Assembly (NCBI RefSeq): GCF_001975225.1
Contig: NZ_CP019445.1
Span: 4,464,001 to 4,528,000, forward strand
Source: Kosakonia cowanii JCM 10956 = DSM 18146
GTDB taxonomy: Bacteria; Pseudomonadota; Gammaproteobacteria; Enterobacterales; Enterobacteriaceae
Direction: 5' to 3'
Length of the DNA stretch: 64,000 nucleotides
The notes under the pieces were generated by a model. It did no database searches, was not told the DNA's origin, and saw only the letters and a list, made by a program, of their open reading frames with translations. Numbering within the stretch: position 1 is the first letter of the stretch; each line of letters starts with the position of its first letter. Both the position numbers and the translations under genes were made by a program. Of this stretch, positions 9,328 to 22,034 are shown in pieces.

Positions 9328-10140
9328 CTAGTCCGCCAGGAACAGCGGGCCCATTGGCGCAGCGGGTAGCGCAAAGTGGGATGGATAATCCACCGACACC
9401 AGATAGAGCCCCTCCGCTTTCGCCGTTGCTGCCGCCAGCGTTCTGTCCTTTGCCGCCAGCAGCTCTGCTATCCAGCTCTCCGGCTGGTTGTGGGCGCCTA
9501 CTTCCATCAGGCTGCCGACAATATTCCTGACCATATGATGTACAAAGGCATTGGCTTTGATATCGACCACAATATAAGTGCCGTAGCGGCTGACGTTGAT
9601 GTGCATCAGGTTGCGCCAGGGCGTACGCGACTGGCACTGCACGGCGCGAAACGAGGTAAAGTCGTTTTCGCCAATCAGGCACTGCGCCGCGCGGTGCATG
9701 CGTTCGGCATCCAGCGGCTGATGATAGTGCGTAACACCATGACCGAGCACCGCCGGACGCAAGCGATGATTGTAGATGACGTAGCGGTAACGGCGCGCCG
9801 TCGCGCTAAAACGCGCATGAAAATCATCGGGCACATCTTTGACCCAACGCACCGCGATGTCTTTAGGCAAATTCGCATTTACGCCCAGCGTCCACGCGGC
9901 GTCTTTGCGCAGCGCAGTCGTCTCAAAATGGACCACCTGTCCTGTCGCATGCACGCCAGCATCGGTGCGCCCGGCGCAGAAGACCGAGATCGGCTCATTG
10001 GCCACCTGTGAGAGCGCCTTTTCCAGCTTTTCCTGCACGCTGCGCACTTCCTGCTGACGCTGCCAGCCATAGTAGTGGCTGCCGTCATACTCAATTCCCA
10101 GCGCGATTTTGTAGCGCGGCGCGGTGGTTTCTTCCTGCAT
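9328..10140 (-). CDS. truA: TruA, tRNA pseudouridine(38-40) synthase
   Basis: Converts uridines 38, 39 and 40 of the tRNA anticodon arm to pseudouridine. It has 270 residues; catalytic Asp60 is in [11 protein letters not shown]. The start at 10140 overlaps the usg stop by one base (TGATG), which indicates translational coupling. Confidence 0.97.
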   Translation of the reverse strand: MQEETTAPRYKIALGIEYDGSHYYGWQRQQEVRSVQEKLEKALSQVANEPISVFCAGRTDAGVHATGQVVHFETTALRKDAAWTLGVNANLPKDIAVRWVKDVPDDFHARFSATARRYRYVIYNHRLRPAVLGHGVTHYHQPLDAERMHRAAQCLIGENDFTSFRAVQCQSRTPWRNLMHINVSRYGTYIVVDIKANAFVHHMVRNIVGSLMEVGAHNQPESWIAELLAAKDRTLAAATAKAEGLYLVSVDYPSHFALPAAPMGPLFLAD

Positions 10141-11153
10141 CAGTACAGATACTCCTGCACCAATTTCTCGGCGGTTTTCACTGCCATCAGCGCGCCGCCA
10201 AAGCGGACGTTATCAGCGACTGACCAGAACTGGATCTGCTCCGGCATGCCGTAGTCGTTGCGTATGCAGCCGACGGAGAGATGCGCCTGGCCGGACGCAT
10301 CTGCTACCTGGGTCGGAAACGCATTCGCTTCAGAGAGCGCAATATCCTCAAAGCGGGCAAATGCATCACGCGCCTCTTCCGCTGCCAGCGGGCGTAACGC
10401 TTCGAAATTCACCATCTGCGCGTGACCGTAGAAGACCGGCGACTGTACGCAGTTAGCGGAGATCATCAGCCCGTCGTCCTGCAGGATTTTACGCATCTGA
10501 TCGATAATGATGCGCTCTTCGCGCACGCTGCCTTCACTGTCCGGCAGCAGCGGCAGCATGTTGAATGCCAGCTGTCGGCCAAAGTAGTCATCATCATCAA
10601 TGGGAATACCGTTCAGCAGTTTGGCGCTCTGCCCTGCCAGCGCATCCACCGCCTGTTTACCGCTGCGGGAAACAGAGAGCAGACTGGTTACAGCAATACG
10701 GGACAGACCGCCTTCGTCAATCAGCGGCTTGAGGCCTGCCAGCAGCTGGCTGGTGAGGCTGTCCGGAATAGCGATAACGTTGCGGTTGCGGTAGTCCGCC
10801 AGCACAAACGGGTTGACGTCCGGCATCACCAGCGGCACGTCCGGCTCAAGGGCAAACAGACCGCTGGTGTCGATCACCAGGCAACCGGCGTTGGTCGCTT
10901 CTTCAATATAGGTGGCAGTGGCTTGCGCACCGGCCACAAAAAATGCCAGCTGCGCCTGCGTCCAGTCGAAATCGGCAGCATCTTCTACGCGTACGGTTTT
11001 ACCGGCATAACGCAGGTTTTCTCCGGCGCTTTCGCTCCTTGCCAGCGCATAGAGTTCGCCAACCGGGAACTGGCGCTCCGCCAGCGTTTCGAGCAAGGCT
11101 TCTCCGACCGCGCCGGTGGCGCCGAGAACGGCAATATTCCAGCCTTCAGACAT
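10140..11153 (-). CDS. usg: Usg, aspartate-semialdehyde-dehydrogenase-like protein
   Basis: 337 residues, matching E. coli Usg. An N-terminal Rossmann motif, [16 protein letters not shown], is followed by a dehydrogenase-like domain related to Asd. The region where true Asd enzymes have the catalytic Cys reads [12 protein letters not shown], with no Cys, so the dehydrogenase reaction is unlikely; the role is unknown. It sits between pdxB and truA and is coupled to truA. Confidence 0.95.
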   Translation of the reverse strand: MSEGWNIAVLGATGAVGEALLETLAERQFPVGELYALARSESAGENLRYAGKTVRVEDAADFDWTQAQLAFFVAGAQATATYIEEATNAGCLVIDTSGLFALEPDVPLVMPDVNPFVLADYRNRNVIAIPDSLTSQLLAGLKPLIDEGGLSRIAVTSLLSVSRSGKQAVDALAGQSAKLLNGIPIDDDDYFGRQLAFNMLPLLPDSEGSVREERIIIDQMRKILQDDGLMISANCVQSPVFYGHAQMVNFEALRPLAAEEARDAFARFEDIALSEANAFPTQVADASGQAHLSVGCIRNDYGMPEQIQFWSVADNVRFGGALMAVKTAEKLVQEYLY

Positions 11154-11209
11154 GGTGATTCACTCCAGAAAAAAGCGTCCCCGTCGGCGACGGGGAGCAT
11201 AAAGATGAA

Positions 11210-12346
11210 TTAACGTACCGGGTGATAAACGGCGTCGAAGCCCAGTTTTTGCAGCAACGCCGAGGCGTCCGCGTCGTCGCACTCAACGGTGAGTGACGAC
11301 CATTCACGGCGCTCAAGATAGTGCTTACGCAGCTTATCGAACTCACCCGGTGTGCCCGCCGCTTTTCGCAGCAGGGCATCGTCGCGGCGCACATCATACA
11401 CCAAATGCACCAACCTTTTTAACATTGCCTGTCCAACCGGACCATGAAGGGAGATGCGGCTGCACTCTGGCGCAGGAAGCAGCGTATTCAGCGCCACCTG
11501 CTGCGGCTGGCCGAGGAATTCACTATAAGCTTCAAACACCTGCGTGGTGCCGCGCGCTTTCCCCTCCAGCGTGTAGCCCGCGATATGCGCCGTGCCGATA
11601 TCGACCTTCGCCAGCAGCTCAACGTTGAGATCCGGCTCCGGCTCCCAGACATCCAGCACGACACTAAGATCCTGCCCGGCCTGCAGGTGCTGCAACAGCG
11701 CGACGTTATCCACGACCGGCCCGCGACAGGCATTAATCAGAATCGTGCCAGCTTTGAGGCGGCTGAGCAGCGCGTCATCGACCAGATGCAGGGTTTTATA
11801 AGGCCCCTCTTTAAACAGCGGGGTATGGAAGGTGAGGATATCTGCTTCACTTACCAGCTCATCCAGCGAGCGGAAGTCGCCCGCATCACCGCGATCGGCG
11901 CGCGGCGGATCGCACAACAGCGTGCGGATGCCCAGCGCTTCCAGCCGCGCCTGTAAGCGGCCGCCGACATTGCCGACACCGACAATCCCCACGGTGCGAT
12001 CGGTTAGTGCAAAACCATCGCGCTCCGCCAGCATCAGCAATGCAGAAAAAACATACTCCACCACGGCGATAGCGTTACACCCTGGTGCTGCGGAGAACGC
12101 GATGCCCGCCTGTTTCAGAAAAGCCTCATCAACATGGTCGGTACCCGCCGTGGCGGTACCAACAAATTTGATCCCGGTCCCTTGCAGTAAATCGTTATTC
12201 ACCTTCGTGACGGATCGCACCATTAATGCTTCTGCATCAGCCAGTTCCGCCAGCGGAATCGGGCGTCCGGGCACGGCCTTAACCTCGCCCAGTCGGCTAA
12301 AAAGATCGCGGGCGTAAGGCATATTTTCATCAACAAGGATTTTCAC
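11210..12346 (-). CDS. pdxB: PdxB, erythronate-4-phosphate dehydrogenase
   Basis: Oxidises 4-phosphoerythronate in the DXP-dependent pyridoxal phosphate pathway. A D-2-hydroxyacid dehydrogenase fold with NAD site [13 protein letters not shown] and catalytic-region motif [10 protein letters not shown], plus the PdxB-specific C-terminal dimerisation domain. A GTG at 12346 starts [15 protein letters not shown] and gives 378 residues, the E. coli length; upstream in-frame codons are not needed. flk starts 110 bp away in the opposite direction. Confidence 0.96.
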   Translation of the reverse strand: MKILVDENMPYARDLFSRLGEVKAVPGRPIPLAELADAEALMVRSVTKVNNDLLQGTGIKFVGTATAGTDHVDEAFLKQAGIAFSAAPGCNAIAVVEYVFSALLMLAERDGFALTDRTVGIVGVGNVGGRLQARLEALGIRTLLCDPPRADRGDAGDFRSLDELVSEADILTFHTPLFKEGPYKTLHLVDDALLSRLKAGTILINACRGPVVDNVALLQHLQAGQDLSVVLDVWEPEPDLNVELLAKVDIGTAHIAGYTLEGKARGTTQVFEAYSEFLGQPQQVALNTLLPAPECSRISLHGPVGQAMLKRLVHLVYDVRRDDALLRKAAGTPGEFDKLRKHYLERREWSSLTVECDDADASALLQKLGFDAVYHPVR

Positions 12347-12456
12347 ACTACAGTACCTGTTTGAGAGCGGGAGTTGAGCGCGCAAGTGTGCCATAATCTC
12401 GCCGCCAGGCATACCCGCAATGCCGGCCACCGCCATGCGAGAGTAAGAGGAAACCC

Positions 12457-13467
12457 ATGATTCAACCCATTCCGGGCGCACCCGCGCGTCCTCCCGGGCA
12501 AGAGCCACCGCAAGCCGCTAACCCTGTCGGCGAGCAGCCATTATCCACTCAGCAGCGTACGGTGCTGGAGCGGCTGGTGACGCGTTTGATCGCCCTGACG
12601 CAACAGCAGAGCGCTGAGGTCTGGGCAGGCGTAAAGCATGACCTGGGGCTGAAAAACGATGCGCCCCTGCTCTCGCGCCACTTCCCTGCGGCTGAGCAGA
12701 ATCTGACTCAGCGTATGGAGACGGCCACGCAGAATCACACCACGCGCCAGATGGTGACCCAGTTGACCGAGCTGCTCGGCAAGGGGAACAATCGCCAGGC
12801 AGTGAGCGATTTTATTCGTCAGGAGTTCGGCCAGACGGCGCTCAGCCAGCTTACGCCGCAGCAGCTAAAGACTGTGCTGACGATGTTGCAGAACAACCAG
12901 ATTGCGATCCCGCAGCCGCAGCAGCGCCCGGCAACCGAGCGTCCTCTGGTGGCGGCGGAGCACAACTCCCTCAACCAGGCGGTGACGAAACTGGCGGCGG
13001 CAACCGGCGAGTCGAGCAAGCTTATCTGGCAATCGATGCTGGAGCTCTCCGGCGTGAAGAGCGGTGAGCTAATCCCGGCGAAACATTTTACGCCGCTGAT
13101 GACCTGGCTACAGGCGCGCCAGACGCTGGCGACGCATACGGCACCGACACTGCAAACGGTGCAGGCCACGCTGAAACAGCCGCTGGACAGCGCCGAGTGG
13201 CGCGGCATCAGCGACTATGCGCAGCAGACGTTCCAGGTGACGCCGCAGACGGTGCTGACCAATGCTCAGGTGCAGGATATTCTCAACCAGGTCTTTTTAC
13301 GACGCACCGAGCGCGCGTCGGGAATGATCGAAGTGCGTGATGTGCAGCCGATTTACAGCCCCTTCGTCGCGCCGATAGTCGATACGGTAAAAGCGATGTC
13401 GATGCGTCCGGGCCTCTTTTTTATTGCCCTGCTGGTGGTGATGTTTGTACTGTGGCTGGTGATCTAG
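12457..13467 (+). CDS. flk: Flk, flagellar regulator Flk
   Basis: 336 residues similar along the whole length to Flk (starts [21 protein letters not shown] and KLAAATGE are shared). It is linked to control of flagellar hook-to-filament switching and FlgM secretion. Most of the protein is cytoplasmic and Gln-rich, with one C-terminal transmembrane helix (about 312-334). Ribosome site AGAGGAAACCC precedes the ATG. It is divergent from pdxB. Confidence 0.9.
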   Translation: MIQPIPGAPARPPGQEPPQAANPVGEQPLSTQQRTVLERLVTRLIALTQQQSAEVWAGVKHDLGLKNDAPLLSRHFPAAEQNLTQRMETATQNHTTRQMVTQLTELLGKGNNRQAVSDFIRQEFGQTALSQLTPQQLKTVLTMLQNNQIAIPQPQQRPATERPLVAAEHNSLNQAVTKLAAATGESSKLIWQSMLELSGVKSGELIPAKHFTPLMTWLQARQTLATHTAPTLQTVQATLKQPLDSAEWRGISDYAQQTFQVTPQTVLTNAQVQDILNQVFLRRTERASGMIEVRDVQPIYSPFVAPIVDTVKAMSMRPGLFFIALLVVMFVLWLVI

Positions 13468-13492
13468 CTTTCTGTAAGCCTGTGAAAAAAAC

Positions 13493-13540
13493 GTAGGCCT
13501 GATAAGCGAAGCGCCATCAGGCAAAGACCTGATGGCGCTT
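13493..13540. repeat. REP-type palindrome after flk
   Basis: GTAGGCCTGATAAGCGAAGC continues into GCCATCAGGC, a typical REP unit. GCGCCATCAGG (13511-13521) also pairs with CCTGATGGCGC (13528-13538) as a perfect 11-bp hairpin, which may protect or end the flk transcript. Confidence 0.7.
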
Positions 13541-13562
13541 TAGTGACCTACGGATCACCCTC

Positions 13563-15104
<1,542 letters not shown>

Positions 15105-16289
15105 CTATTTATTGCGCGGGCGAAACGCGATCAGCGTTACGACAATCCCGATTGCCGCTGAGATTGCCCCTGCAAGAAAGACGGAGGCGTAACCGAGCGA
15201 GGTGGCCAGAAAGCCGGTCAGCGGGCCGCTGGCGGCATAGGCAATATCCTGAAACGCCGCATAGCCGCCCAGTGCCGTCCCGCGAACCTGCGGCGGTACG
15301 CGTTTCACTACTTCCACCCCTAACGCCGGGAAGATTAGCGAGCAGCCACAGCCGGTTAACGCCGCGCCGAATAGCGCCATCCACGACCCGCTGGCCTGCC
15401 ACAGCAATAACAGCCCGGCGATTTCCACCAGCAGAGAAACGAGCGCCACCCGCACGCCGCCAAAACGGTCCGGCGTCCAGCCAAACAGGATGCGCATCAG
15501 AACGAATGCGCCGCCAAACGCGGTGAGCGTAAAGCCAGCCATCGACCAGCCTTCGCTGGCGAAATAGAGGGAAATAAAGGTGCCAATCACCGCAAAACCG
15601 ACGCCCTGCAGTGCCAGCCCCAGGCCCGGCTGCCAGATAAGGCCGACCACGCTCCAGAGCGACGGGCGCTCACCGGCATGGGCCGGAACTTTACGCACGC
15701 CGCCGTTAAACAGGCAGGCGAACAGCGGTAAGAGAAGAGAGATCGCTCCCAGCGCTGTGAAGCCAAAATGGCTGTTGATCAGCAACCCGAGCGGTGCCCC
15801 GGCGGCCAGCGCGCCATAAATTGCCATACCGACCCATGACATCACTTTGCCTGAACGTGCCGGGCCAACCAGGCCAACACCCCAGGTGAGCGTGCCGGTC
15901 AGCAGCTGGCTTTCACCGAAACCGAGGATCAATCGCCCGACGATCAACAGCGCAAACCTGGCCCATACATCAACCGGCAAGAGTGCCGCCAGCAGCAAGG
16001 CGACACCCGCCAGCGAACAGGCAAACAGGCCCTGTAACGCCGAGCGTTTTGCGCCATATTGATCGGCCAGCCGACCGGCGTAGCTGCGCGTTAAGACCGT
16101 GGCGAGAAACTGTGCGCCGACGGCAATACCGACCATGGTGTTACCATAGCCCAGCTCATGATGAACAAACAGTGGAATGACCGGCAGCGACAGGCCAACC
16201 GTCATATAGGTCAGGAACACCGCGAAGGCGATGCGAAACAGCGAGTGCGTGGCTGAAGGGGAATGAACAGCGTCTGCTTGAACGGACAT
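15105..16289 (-). CDS. yfcJ: YfcJ, MFS transporter
   Basis: Major facilitator of 394 residues with 12 predicted membrane segments, close to E. coli YfcJ (shared [20 protein letters not shown] and [13 protein letters not shown], the loop 2-3 motif). The substrate is not established; relatives are arabinose/drug-type exporters. It lies between the fabB end and the GH1 gene, all on the minus strand. Confidence 0.9.
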   Translation of the reverse strand: MSVQADAVHSPSATHSLFRIAFAVFLTYMTVGLSLPVIPLFVHHELGYGNTMVGIAVGAQFLATVLTRSYAGRLADQYGAKRSALQGLFACSLAGVALLLAALLPVDVWARFALLIVGRLILGFGESQLLTGTLTWGVGLVGPARSGKVMSWVGMAIYGALAAGAPLGLLINSHFGFTALGAISLLLPLFACLFNGGVRKVPAHAGERPSLWSVVGLIWQPGLGLALQGVGFAVIGTFISLYFASEGWSMAGFTLTAFGGAFVLMRILFGWTPDRFGGVRVALVSLLVEIAGLLLLWQASGSWMALFGAALTGCGCSLIFPALGVEVVKRVPPQVRGTALGGYAAFQDIAYAASGPLTGFLATSLGYASVFLAGAISAAIGIVVTLIAFRPRNK

Positions 16290-16454
16290 GCATTACTCCA
16301 TAGGGCAGAGCAAGGCGGGAAGAGATTTTGACCACGCCCCCTCCGCCTGACAGTCAGGATTAGGGTGCGTTGGTTGACGTTGAACGCTTACGCATTATCA
16401 AAACGATAATGTTGGGCTGGAGTTTGCCTGCCGTAACAACGGCTTGTCAATACC

Positions 16455-16478
16455 AAAAAAAGGGAGCCGAGGGCTCCC
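16455..16478 (-). terminator. fabB: Terminator of fabB
   Basis: GGGAGCC (16462-16468), GAG loop and GGCTCCC (16472-16478). A-run 16455-16461 gives the U-tract on the minus strand; TTTTTT on the other side makes it work in both directions. Confidence 0.9.
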
Positions 16479-16543
16479 TTTTTTAATACAGCTGCTCAAT
16501 CATTCATGTCATGCCGTGGCATCAGATGAATGAAATCGCTCAC

Positions 16544-17758
16544 TTATTTCAGCTTGCGCATCACCAGCGTGGCGTTGGTGCCGCCAAAGCCGAAGCTGTT
16601 GGACATTACCGTGTTCAGCGTCTGCTCGGTCGGTTTGGTCACGATATTCATGCCCGCCGCCTGATCGTCCAGATCGTCAATGTTGATGCTCGGCGCGATA
16701 AAGGCGTGCTCCAGCATCAGCAGAGAGTAGATCGCTTCCTGCACGCCAGCCGCACCCAGTGAGTGGCCAGTCATCGCTTTGGTGGCGGAGATGGCAGGCG
16801 TGTTGTCGCCAAACACTTCACGAATCGCACCCAGCTCTTTCACGTCGCCAACCGGCGTGGAGGTACCGTGGGAGTTGAGGTAGTCGATCGGCGTATCAAC
16901 GCCGTGCATTGCCATCTTCATGCAGCGCACTGCGCCTTCGCCTGATGGTGCAACCATGTCGGCGCCATCGGAGGTTGCGCCGTAGCCGACGATCTCTGCG
17001 TAGATGTGCGCACCGCGCGCCAGCGCGTGCTCCAGCTCTTCAACCACTACCATGCCGCCGCCGCCAGCGATAACAAAGCCATCACGCTCTTTATCGTAGG
17101 TACGGGACGCTTTGTCCGGCGTCTCGTTGTATCTGGTGGAGAGCGCGCCCATGGCGTCGAACTCACAGGCCATTTCCCAGCACAGCTCTTCGCCGCCGCC
17201 GGCAAAAACGATGTCCTGTTTGCCCAGTTGAATCTGTTCTACCGCGTTACCGATACAGTGTGCGGAAGTGGCACACGCGGAGCTGATTGAGTAGTTAACG
17301 CCATGAATTTTGAACGGCGTGGCGAGGCAGGCGGAAACCGCAGATGCCATCGCTTTGGTCACTACATAAGGACCAACGGCTTTCAGGCCGCGCGGGGTGC
17401 GCATCGCATCCGCGCCGAAAACCTGCGCTTTAGACGACCCACCGGAACCTGCAATCAGGCCCACGCGCGGGTTGTTCTGATAAACCTCTTCTTTCAGGCC
17501 GGCATCTTCAATAGCCTGCTGCATGGAGAGGTAGGAATAGATAGAGGCATCGTTCATGAAACGAACCACTTTACGGTCGATCAAACCCGTAGTGTCCAGT
17601 TTAACGTTACCCCAGACGTGGCTGCGCATGCCGGAATCTTTGAACTCCTGAGAAAATGTGATCCCTGAGCGTCCTTCACGCAGAGATGCCAGGACTTCCT
17701 GCTGGTTACTACCAATGCTGGAAACGATGCCCAGGCCAGTAATTACTGCACGCTTCAT
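16544..17758 (-). CDS. fabB: FabB, 3-oxoacyl-[ACP] synthase I
   Basis: Elongating condensing enzyme needed for unsaturated fatty acid synthesis. 404 residues against about 406 in E. coli; the short loop [12 protein letters not shown] is the difference. The catalytic Cys162 is in SISSACATS, with His near 297 (NSHGTSTP) and His near 332 (GHSLGAAG). FabR- and FadR-type sites lie upstream. Confidence 0.98.
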   Translation of the reverse strand: MKRAVITGLGIVSSIGSNQQEVLASLREGRSGITFSQEFKDSGMRSHVWGNVKLDTTGLIDRKVVRFMNDASIYSYLSMQQAIEDAGLKEEVYQNNPRVGLIAGSGGSSKAQVFGADAMRTPRGLKAVGPYVVTKAMASAVSACLATPFKIHGVNYSISSACATSAHCIGNAVEQIQLGKQDIVFAGGGEELCWEMACEFDAMGALSTRYNETPDKASRTYDKERDGFVIAGGGGMVVVEELEHALARGAHIYAEIVGYGATSDGADMVAPSGEGAVRCMKMAMHGVDTPIDYLNSHGTSTPVGDVKELGAIREVFGDNTPAISATKAMTGHSLGAAGVQEAIYSLLMLEHAFIAPSINIDDLDDQAAGMNIVTKPTEQTLNTVMSNSFGFGGTNATLVMRKLK

Positions 17759-17803
17759 TCAATACCCCTAAGTCGCACTAATTAAGTTTCGTGTCGCAAG
17801 ATA

Positions 17804-17819
17804 GCGTACACTTGTACGC
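17804..17819. promoter_or_regulatory. FabR-type operator of fabB
   Basis: GCGTACACTTGTACGC is a perfect palindrome (7+2+7), matching the known FabR site pattern at fabB/fabA. It lies 46 bp before the fabB start. FabR represses unsaturated fatty acid synthesis. Confidence 0.75.
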
Positions 17820-17821
17820 CG

Positions 17822-17838
17822 AACAAGTCCGATCAGAC
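17822..17838 (-). promoter_or_regulatory. FadR-type site upstream of fabB
   Basis: The minus strand contains TGATCGGACT, matching the FadR core TGGTC-N-GACC at 8 of 10 positions. At fabB, FadR acts as an activator; it lies just upstream of the FabR palindrome. Confidence 0.6.
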
Positions 17839-17913
17839 ATTTCACAGAGAAATTTGCGCCTTTCTTTGACCCTCGTTAAGATCGACGCACTGCTTGCCGG
17901 ACGAGTAACTTAC

Positions 17914-19914
17914 GTGAAACACACCGCTATACAGACCGCTAACCTCGAATTCAACGCTGAGGGTACACCTGTTTCCCGAGATTTTGACGATGTCTACTTC
18001 TCTAATGATAACGGGCTTGAAGAGACCCGCTATGTTTTTCTCGGCGGTAACGGCCTCCAGACGCGTTTTCCAGAACATTCAAGGAAGCTATTCATTGTTG
18101 CGGAAAGTGGCTTTGGTACCGGCCTCAACTTCCTGACGCTGTGGCAGGCTTTCGCCGCTTTTCGCGCCGAGCATCCTGACGCTACCCTGGAAAGATTACA
18201 TTTCATCAGTTTCGAAAAATTTCCGCTTACCCGTGATGACCTGCGAAAGGCCCACGCCCACTGGCCGGAACTGGCCTCCTTTGCCGGGCAGTTGCAGGCG
18301 CAGTGGCCGCAGGCGTTTGCCGGGTGTCATCGGCTGTTACTGAATGAGGGGTGTGTGACGCTCGATCTCTGGTTCGGCGATATCAACCAGTTGACCGACA
18401 CCCTTGATGAGAGCCTGAACCAGCAAGTCGATGCCTGGTTCCTCGATGGCTTTGCACCGTCGAAAAACCCCGATATGTGGACTCCCGCGCTTTTTCAGGC
18501 GATGGCGCGCCTCACCCGCGCAGGCGGGACGCTGGCGACCTTTACCTCCGCCGGGTTTGTGCGTCGTGGTTTGCAGGAAGCGGGCTTTACCATGCAAAAG
18601 CGCAAGGGCTTTGGCCGTAAGCGGGAGATGCTGAGCGGTGTAATGGAGAATGGTGTTATCTGCGCGCCGCGCGCGCCGTGGTTTGCCCGCAGCGGAACAG
18701 AGACGCGGGAGGTCGCGCTGGTCGGCGGCGGCGTGGCGAGCGCGCTGCTTGCCCTTGCGCTGCTGCGCCGTGGCTGGCAGGTCACGCTCTACTGCGCGGA
18801 TGCCGCCCCGGCAGAGGGCGCATCCGGTAATCGCCAGGGCGCACTCTATCCGCTGCTTAGCGCGCACGATCCGGCGCTGGCACGCTTTTTCAGCGCCGCG
18901 TTTACCTTTGCCCGCAGGCTGTATGGTGGGCTGCCGGTGGCATTTGATCACCAGTGGTGCGGCGTTACGCAGCTTGGCTGGGACGAGAAGAGCCAGCATA
19001 AAATCGAACAGATGCTGACGCTGGAACTGCCCCACGAGCTGGCGCACCGCATCAATGCGCAGGAGGTGCTGGCACAGAGCGGCGTGGAGACTGGCTGCGG
19101 CGGCATCACCTACCCTGCCGGCGGTTGGTTGTGCCCGGCGCAATTAACCGCGGGCGCTATCGCACTGGGAATCGAACAGGGTTTGCAGGTGCACTATCGT
19201 CATGAGGTTGAAGCGCTTGTTCGCCATAACGATGGCTGGCAACTGCGTTTTGCCGATGGCAGTGAGCGCCAGCATGAGAGCGTGGTGCTTGCCAACGGTC
19301 ACCGCATTCAGCACTTTTCCCAAACGGAGAAGTTGCCGGTTTACCCGGTCGCCGGTCAGGTAAGCCATATTCCCACCACTGAGCCGCTGGCCCGTCTGCG
19401 CCAGGTGCTCTGTTATGACGGCTATCTGACGCCGCACAACCCGCATAATCAGCAGCACTGTATCGGCGCCAGTTATCATCGCGGCCAGCAGGAAGCGACC
19501 TACAGTGAAGCGGATCAGCAGCAGAACCGCCAGCGCCTGATTGACTGCTTCCCGCAGGCTGAGTGGGCGCAAACGGTGGATGTCAGCGCCGGAGAGGCGC
19601 GTTGCGGCGTACGCTGCGCCACGCGCGATCACCTGCCGATGGTTGGTAACGTGGCGGATTACGATGCCACGTTGTCAGCCTATGCAAAGCTTGCAGAAGA
19701 TCCGCAGAAAGCGGTCAGTGCGCCGGTGCATGAGGGATTATTTATGATCGGTGCGCTCGGTTCGCGCGGCTTGTGCAGCGCACCGCTGGCGGCGGAAATC
19801 CTCGCCGCGCAGATGAGCAACGAGCCTATTCCGCTGGATGGAGAAACGCTGGCGGCGATGAACCCGAATCGGTTATGGGTACGTAAGTTGTTGAAGGGAA
19901 AAGCGGTGAAATAA
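17914..19914 (+). CDS. mnmC: MnmC, bifunctional tRNA wobble-uridine modification enzyme
   Basis: Makes mnm5s2U34 in tRNA: the C-terminal FAD domain removes the carboxymethyl group, the N-terminal domain methylates with SAM. The GTG at 17914 gives [20 protein letters not shown], aligned with the E. coli start, and 666 residues against 668. The methyltransferase motif [13 protein letters not shown] lies near residue 60; the FAD motif is [20 protein letters not shown], near residue 270. Upstream in-frame ATGs overlap the fabB promoter and are not used. Confidence 0.95.
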   Translation: MKHTAIQTANLEFNAEGTPVSRDFDDVYFSNDNGLEETRYVFLGGNGLQTRFPEHSRKLFIVAESGFGTGLNFLTLWQAFAAFRAEHPDATLERLHFISFEKFPLTRDDLRKAHAHWPELASFAGQLQAQWPQAFAGCHRLLLNEGCVTLDLWFGDINQLTDTLDESLNQQVDAWFLDGFAPSKNPDMWTPALFQAMARLTRAGGTLATFTSAGFVRRGLQEAGFTMQKRKGFGRKREMLSGVMENGVICAPRAPWFARSGTETREVALVGGGVASALLALALLRRGWQVTLYCADAAPAEGASGNRQGALYPLLSAHDPALARFFSAAFTFARRLYGGLPVAFDHQWCGVTQLGWDEKSQHKIEQMLTLELPHELAHRINAQEVLAQSGVETGCGGITYPAGGWLCPAQLTAGAIALGIEQGLQVHYRHEVEALVRHNDGWQLRFADGSERQHESVVLANGHRIQHFSQTEKLPVYPVAGQVSHIPTTEPLARLRQVLCYDGYLTPHNPHNQQHCIGASYHRGQQEATYSEADQQQNRQRLIDCFPQAEWAQTVDVSAGEARCGVRCATRDHLPMVGNVADYDATLSAYAKLAEDPQKAVSAPVHEGLFMIGALGSRGLCSAPLAAEILAAQMSNEPIPLDGETLAAMNPNRLWVRKLLKGKAVK

Positions 19915-19945
19915 GGGGTGCGGCAGGTAGATCGCCGTAGACCGA

Positions 19946-19980
19946 TTGCCGGATGGCGCGTAAACGCTTATCCGGCCTAC
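19946..19980 (-). repeat. REP element, inverted relative to the array that follows
   Basis: TTGCCGGATGGCGCG ... CGCTTATCCGGCCTAC is the reverse complement of the units at 20023-20356. With the first direct unit it forms a BIME-type pair. Confidence 0.85.
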
Positions 19981-20022
19981 GCCGTTTCAGCCGCTCCATA
20001 CACGTTTTTGCATCCCTGACCC

Positions 20023-20357
20023 GTAGGCCGGATAAGGCGGAGCCGCCATCCGGCAATACGTGCATACCCAACCACACGGTTTCAGCATCCCCCACCCGTA
20101 GGCCGGATAAGGCGGAGCCGCCATCCGGCAATCCGTGCATACCCGACCACACGGTTTCCGCAGCCCCGACCCGTAGGCCGGATAAGGCGGAGCCGCCATC
20201 CGGCAATACATGCATACCCAACCACACGGTTTCAGCAGCCCCGACCCGTAGGCCGGATAAGGCGAAGCCGCCACCTGGCAATCCATGCATACCCGACCAC
20301 GCGGTTTCAGCAGCCCCGACCCGTAGGCCGGATAAGGCGGAGCCGCCATCCGGCAAC
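20023..20357 (+). repeat. Tandem REP array, five copies with a 75-bp period
   Basis: Five direct copies begin at 20023, 20098, 20173, 20248 and 20323, exactly 75 bp apart. Each has a 34-bp REP core (GTAGGCCGGATAAGGCGGAG followed by CCGCCATCCGGCAA) and a conserved spacer containing GCATACCCRACCAC and GGTTTC. Copy four has two or three changes (GGCGAAGCC, CACCTGGCAA). Since 75 is divisible by 3, both strands stay open by chance. It fills the gap between mnmC and the yfcL end. Confidence 0.93.
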
Positions 20358-20379
20358 TCCGCCACAGGTTAAAGCAGGC

Positions 20380-20658
20380 TTAGTGCGCCTTCGCCTGCTG
20401 GTAAAGATTTTCCCACATGCTGAGCACCAGCGCCTGGTCACGCGGCGACAGCTCACCGGCCTGAATGGCGTGTTCCACACTGGTGGTCACGCGTGCGGAT
20501 ACCGCTTCCGGCGAGTGGTCGTCGCCGCTCTCCAGATCGGCCACCGCCAGCGTCAGGTGCCCGCGCAGATAACCGCCAGCAAACAGTTCATCATCACTGG
20601 CGTGATCCACCATATTGTCAATTAACGCCAGAATGCGTGATTCAAACTCCGCGATCAT
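20380..20658 (-). CDS. yfcL: YfcL family protein
   Basis: 92 residues, the size of E. coli YfcL, acidic and helical, with no signal peptide or membrane segment. Function unknown. It is the last gene of the aroC-mepA-yfcA-epmC-yfcL run and ends against the REP array. Confidence 0.93.
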   Translation of the reverse strand: MIAEFESRILALIDNMVDHASDDELFAGGYLRGHLTLAVADLESGDDHSPEAVSARVTTSVEHAIQAGELSPRDQALVLSMWENLYQQAKAH

Positions 20659-20685
20659 CTCTCTTCCTCTCGTAAAAACGTGGCC

Positions 20686-21225
20686 CTACAGATCTTCCGG
20701 CCACGGAAACTGTGCTGCCGCTAATGGCGGCGTCTGGTAATAATCCTGTAATGCCTTGATAAAGCGCGCCGGACGCGCCGGGATCCCTTGCTCCAGCCAC
20801 ACCATCACCTGGGCGTGTACGCGGCGCTGAAACGCCACGCGATCCGGCTCGACATCGCCTTCAAGGTTGTCGCAACTGACATTAAACGGGAAGCCCGCTG
20901 CCGCGCAGAAGAGCCACTCCAGCGCCTGCGGCTTCACTTCGACATCTTCAAACTGCCCCTGGGTGGCGGCATCGCGCCCGTCCGGGCAGTACCAGTAGCC
21001 GAAATCAACCAGCTTGCGCCGCTCTGCCCCGGCGATGCACCAGTGTGAAATCTCATGCAGGGCGCTGGCGTAAAAGCCATGGGCAAACACCACACGGTTG
21101 TAAGGCGCGTCGGCATCAGCGGGAAGATAGATCGGTTCGTCGTCGCCTTTAATCAGACGGGTATTAAAATCGCTGGCAAAGCAGCCATCAAAAATATCAA
21201 TTAATTGCTGATAGTGGTGCGTCAT
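20686..21225 (-). CDS. epmC: EpmC (YfcM), EF-P hydroxylase
   Basis: Hydroxylates the beta-lysyl-lysine of elongation factor P after EpmA/EpmB action. 179 residues (E. coli 182). The metal motif HEISHW (His57, His61) and WYCPDGRD are characteristic. It overlaps yfcA by 4 bp (ATGA), which suggests coupling. Confidence 0.95.
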   Translation of the reverse strand: MTHHYQQLIDIFDGCFASDFNTRLIKGDDEPIYLPADADAPYNRVVFAHGFYASALHEISHWCIAGAERRKLVDFGYWYCPDGRDAATQGQFEDVEVKPQALEWLFCAAAGFPFNVSCDNLEGDVEPDRVAFQRRVHAQVMVWLEQGIPARPARFIKALQDYYQTPPLAAAQFPWPEDL

Positions 21226-22034
21226 ACATTCACCCCCAGAAACTGGAGGATCTCCTGGCCGTGACTGTCATAGAGAAGTTTTGCGCTCATCACCGCCGAG
21301 ACAATCACAATCATCGGACGGATAAGCTTCTGCCCTTTACTGAGCACCAGCCGCGATCCCATGCGCGCGCCAAGAAACTGGCCGACAAGCATCACAAAAC
21401 CGGTGCCCCATACGACTTTGCCGCCGATGATAAACAGCAGCAGCCCACCGACGTTGGAGGTGGCGTTTAGCACTTTGGCATGCGCGGTCGATTTCGCGAG
21501 GTTGAATCCGCAGAGGGTGACAAACGCCAGCGCGTAAAACGACCCGGCACCGGGGCCGAAAAAGCCGTCATAGAAGCCGACGCAGCCGCCGGCTACCAGC
21601 GCAAACGGCAGGCCATACAGACGACGCTGCCGATCCTCTTCACCAAGCTTCGGCATCAATAAAAAGTAGAGACCGATACATATAACTAATATTGGCAGGA
21701 TCTGACGCAGCACGTCTGATTTCACATACTGCACCAGCAGCGCACCGCTGGTAGAGCCGATAAAGGTCATCAAAATATTGAGCTTCTGATCGGCGATATT
21801 GACCACTTTGCGGCGAATAAAGTAGATCGAGGCGGAGAGGGATCCACCGCAGGCCTGCAGCTTATTGGTCGCCAGCGCCTGCGCCGGGCTCATCCCCACG
21901 GCTAATAGCGCCGGAACGGTTAACAGCCCGCCACCGCCCGCCAGCGCATCGATAAAGCCTGCCAGCATCGCGACAAAAAAGAGCACCGCCAGCATCAGCG
22001 GTGTCATCATAAACAGCGAATCAAAGAGTTCCAT
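21222..22034 (-). CDS. yfcA: YfcA, TSUP-family membrane transporter
   Basis: 270 residues with about eight hydrophobic segments of the TauE/SafE (TSUP) family, including the paired motifs GFIDALAGGGGLLTVPALL and GFYDGFFGPGAGSF. TSUP proteins move sulfur-containing or organic anions; the substrate is not known. It overlaps mepA by 1 bp and epmC by 4 bp. Confidence 0.94.
   Translation of the reverse strand: MELFDSLFMMTPLMLAVLFFVAMLAGFIDALAGGGGLLTVPALLAVGMSPAQALATNKLQACGGSLSASIYFIRRKVVNIADQKLNILMTFIGSTSGALLVQYVKSDVLRQILPILVICIGLYFLLMPKLGEEDRQRRLYGLPFALVAGGCVGFYDGFFGPGAGSFYALAFVTLCGFNLAKSTAHAKVLNATSNVGGLLLFIIGGKVVWGTGFVMLVGQFLGARMGSRLVLSKGQKLIRPMIVIVSAVMSAKLLYDSHGQEILQFLGVNV

Noticed and set aside
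18337..19143. 268-codon frame on the minus strand inside mnmC
   Set aside because: It lies within the FAD/methyltransferase coding region of mnmC; the peptide has the Arg/Ala/Gln bias of antisense frames.
20023..20357. Possible CRISPR array (regular repeats with spacers)
   Set aside because: The spacers are nearly identical to each other and the repeat core is a REP palindrome. There are no cas genes.
19826..20372. Long open frames on both strands in the mnmC-yfcL gap (up to 179 codons)
   Set aside because: They are products of the 75-bp REP period (divisible by 3); the peptides are just repeats of the array with no ribosome site or family match.
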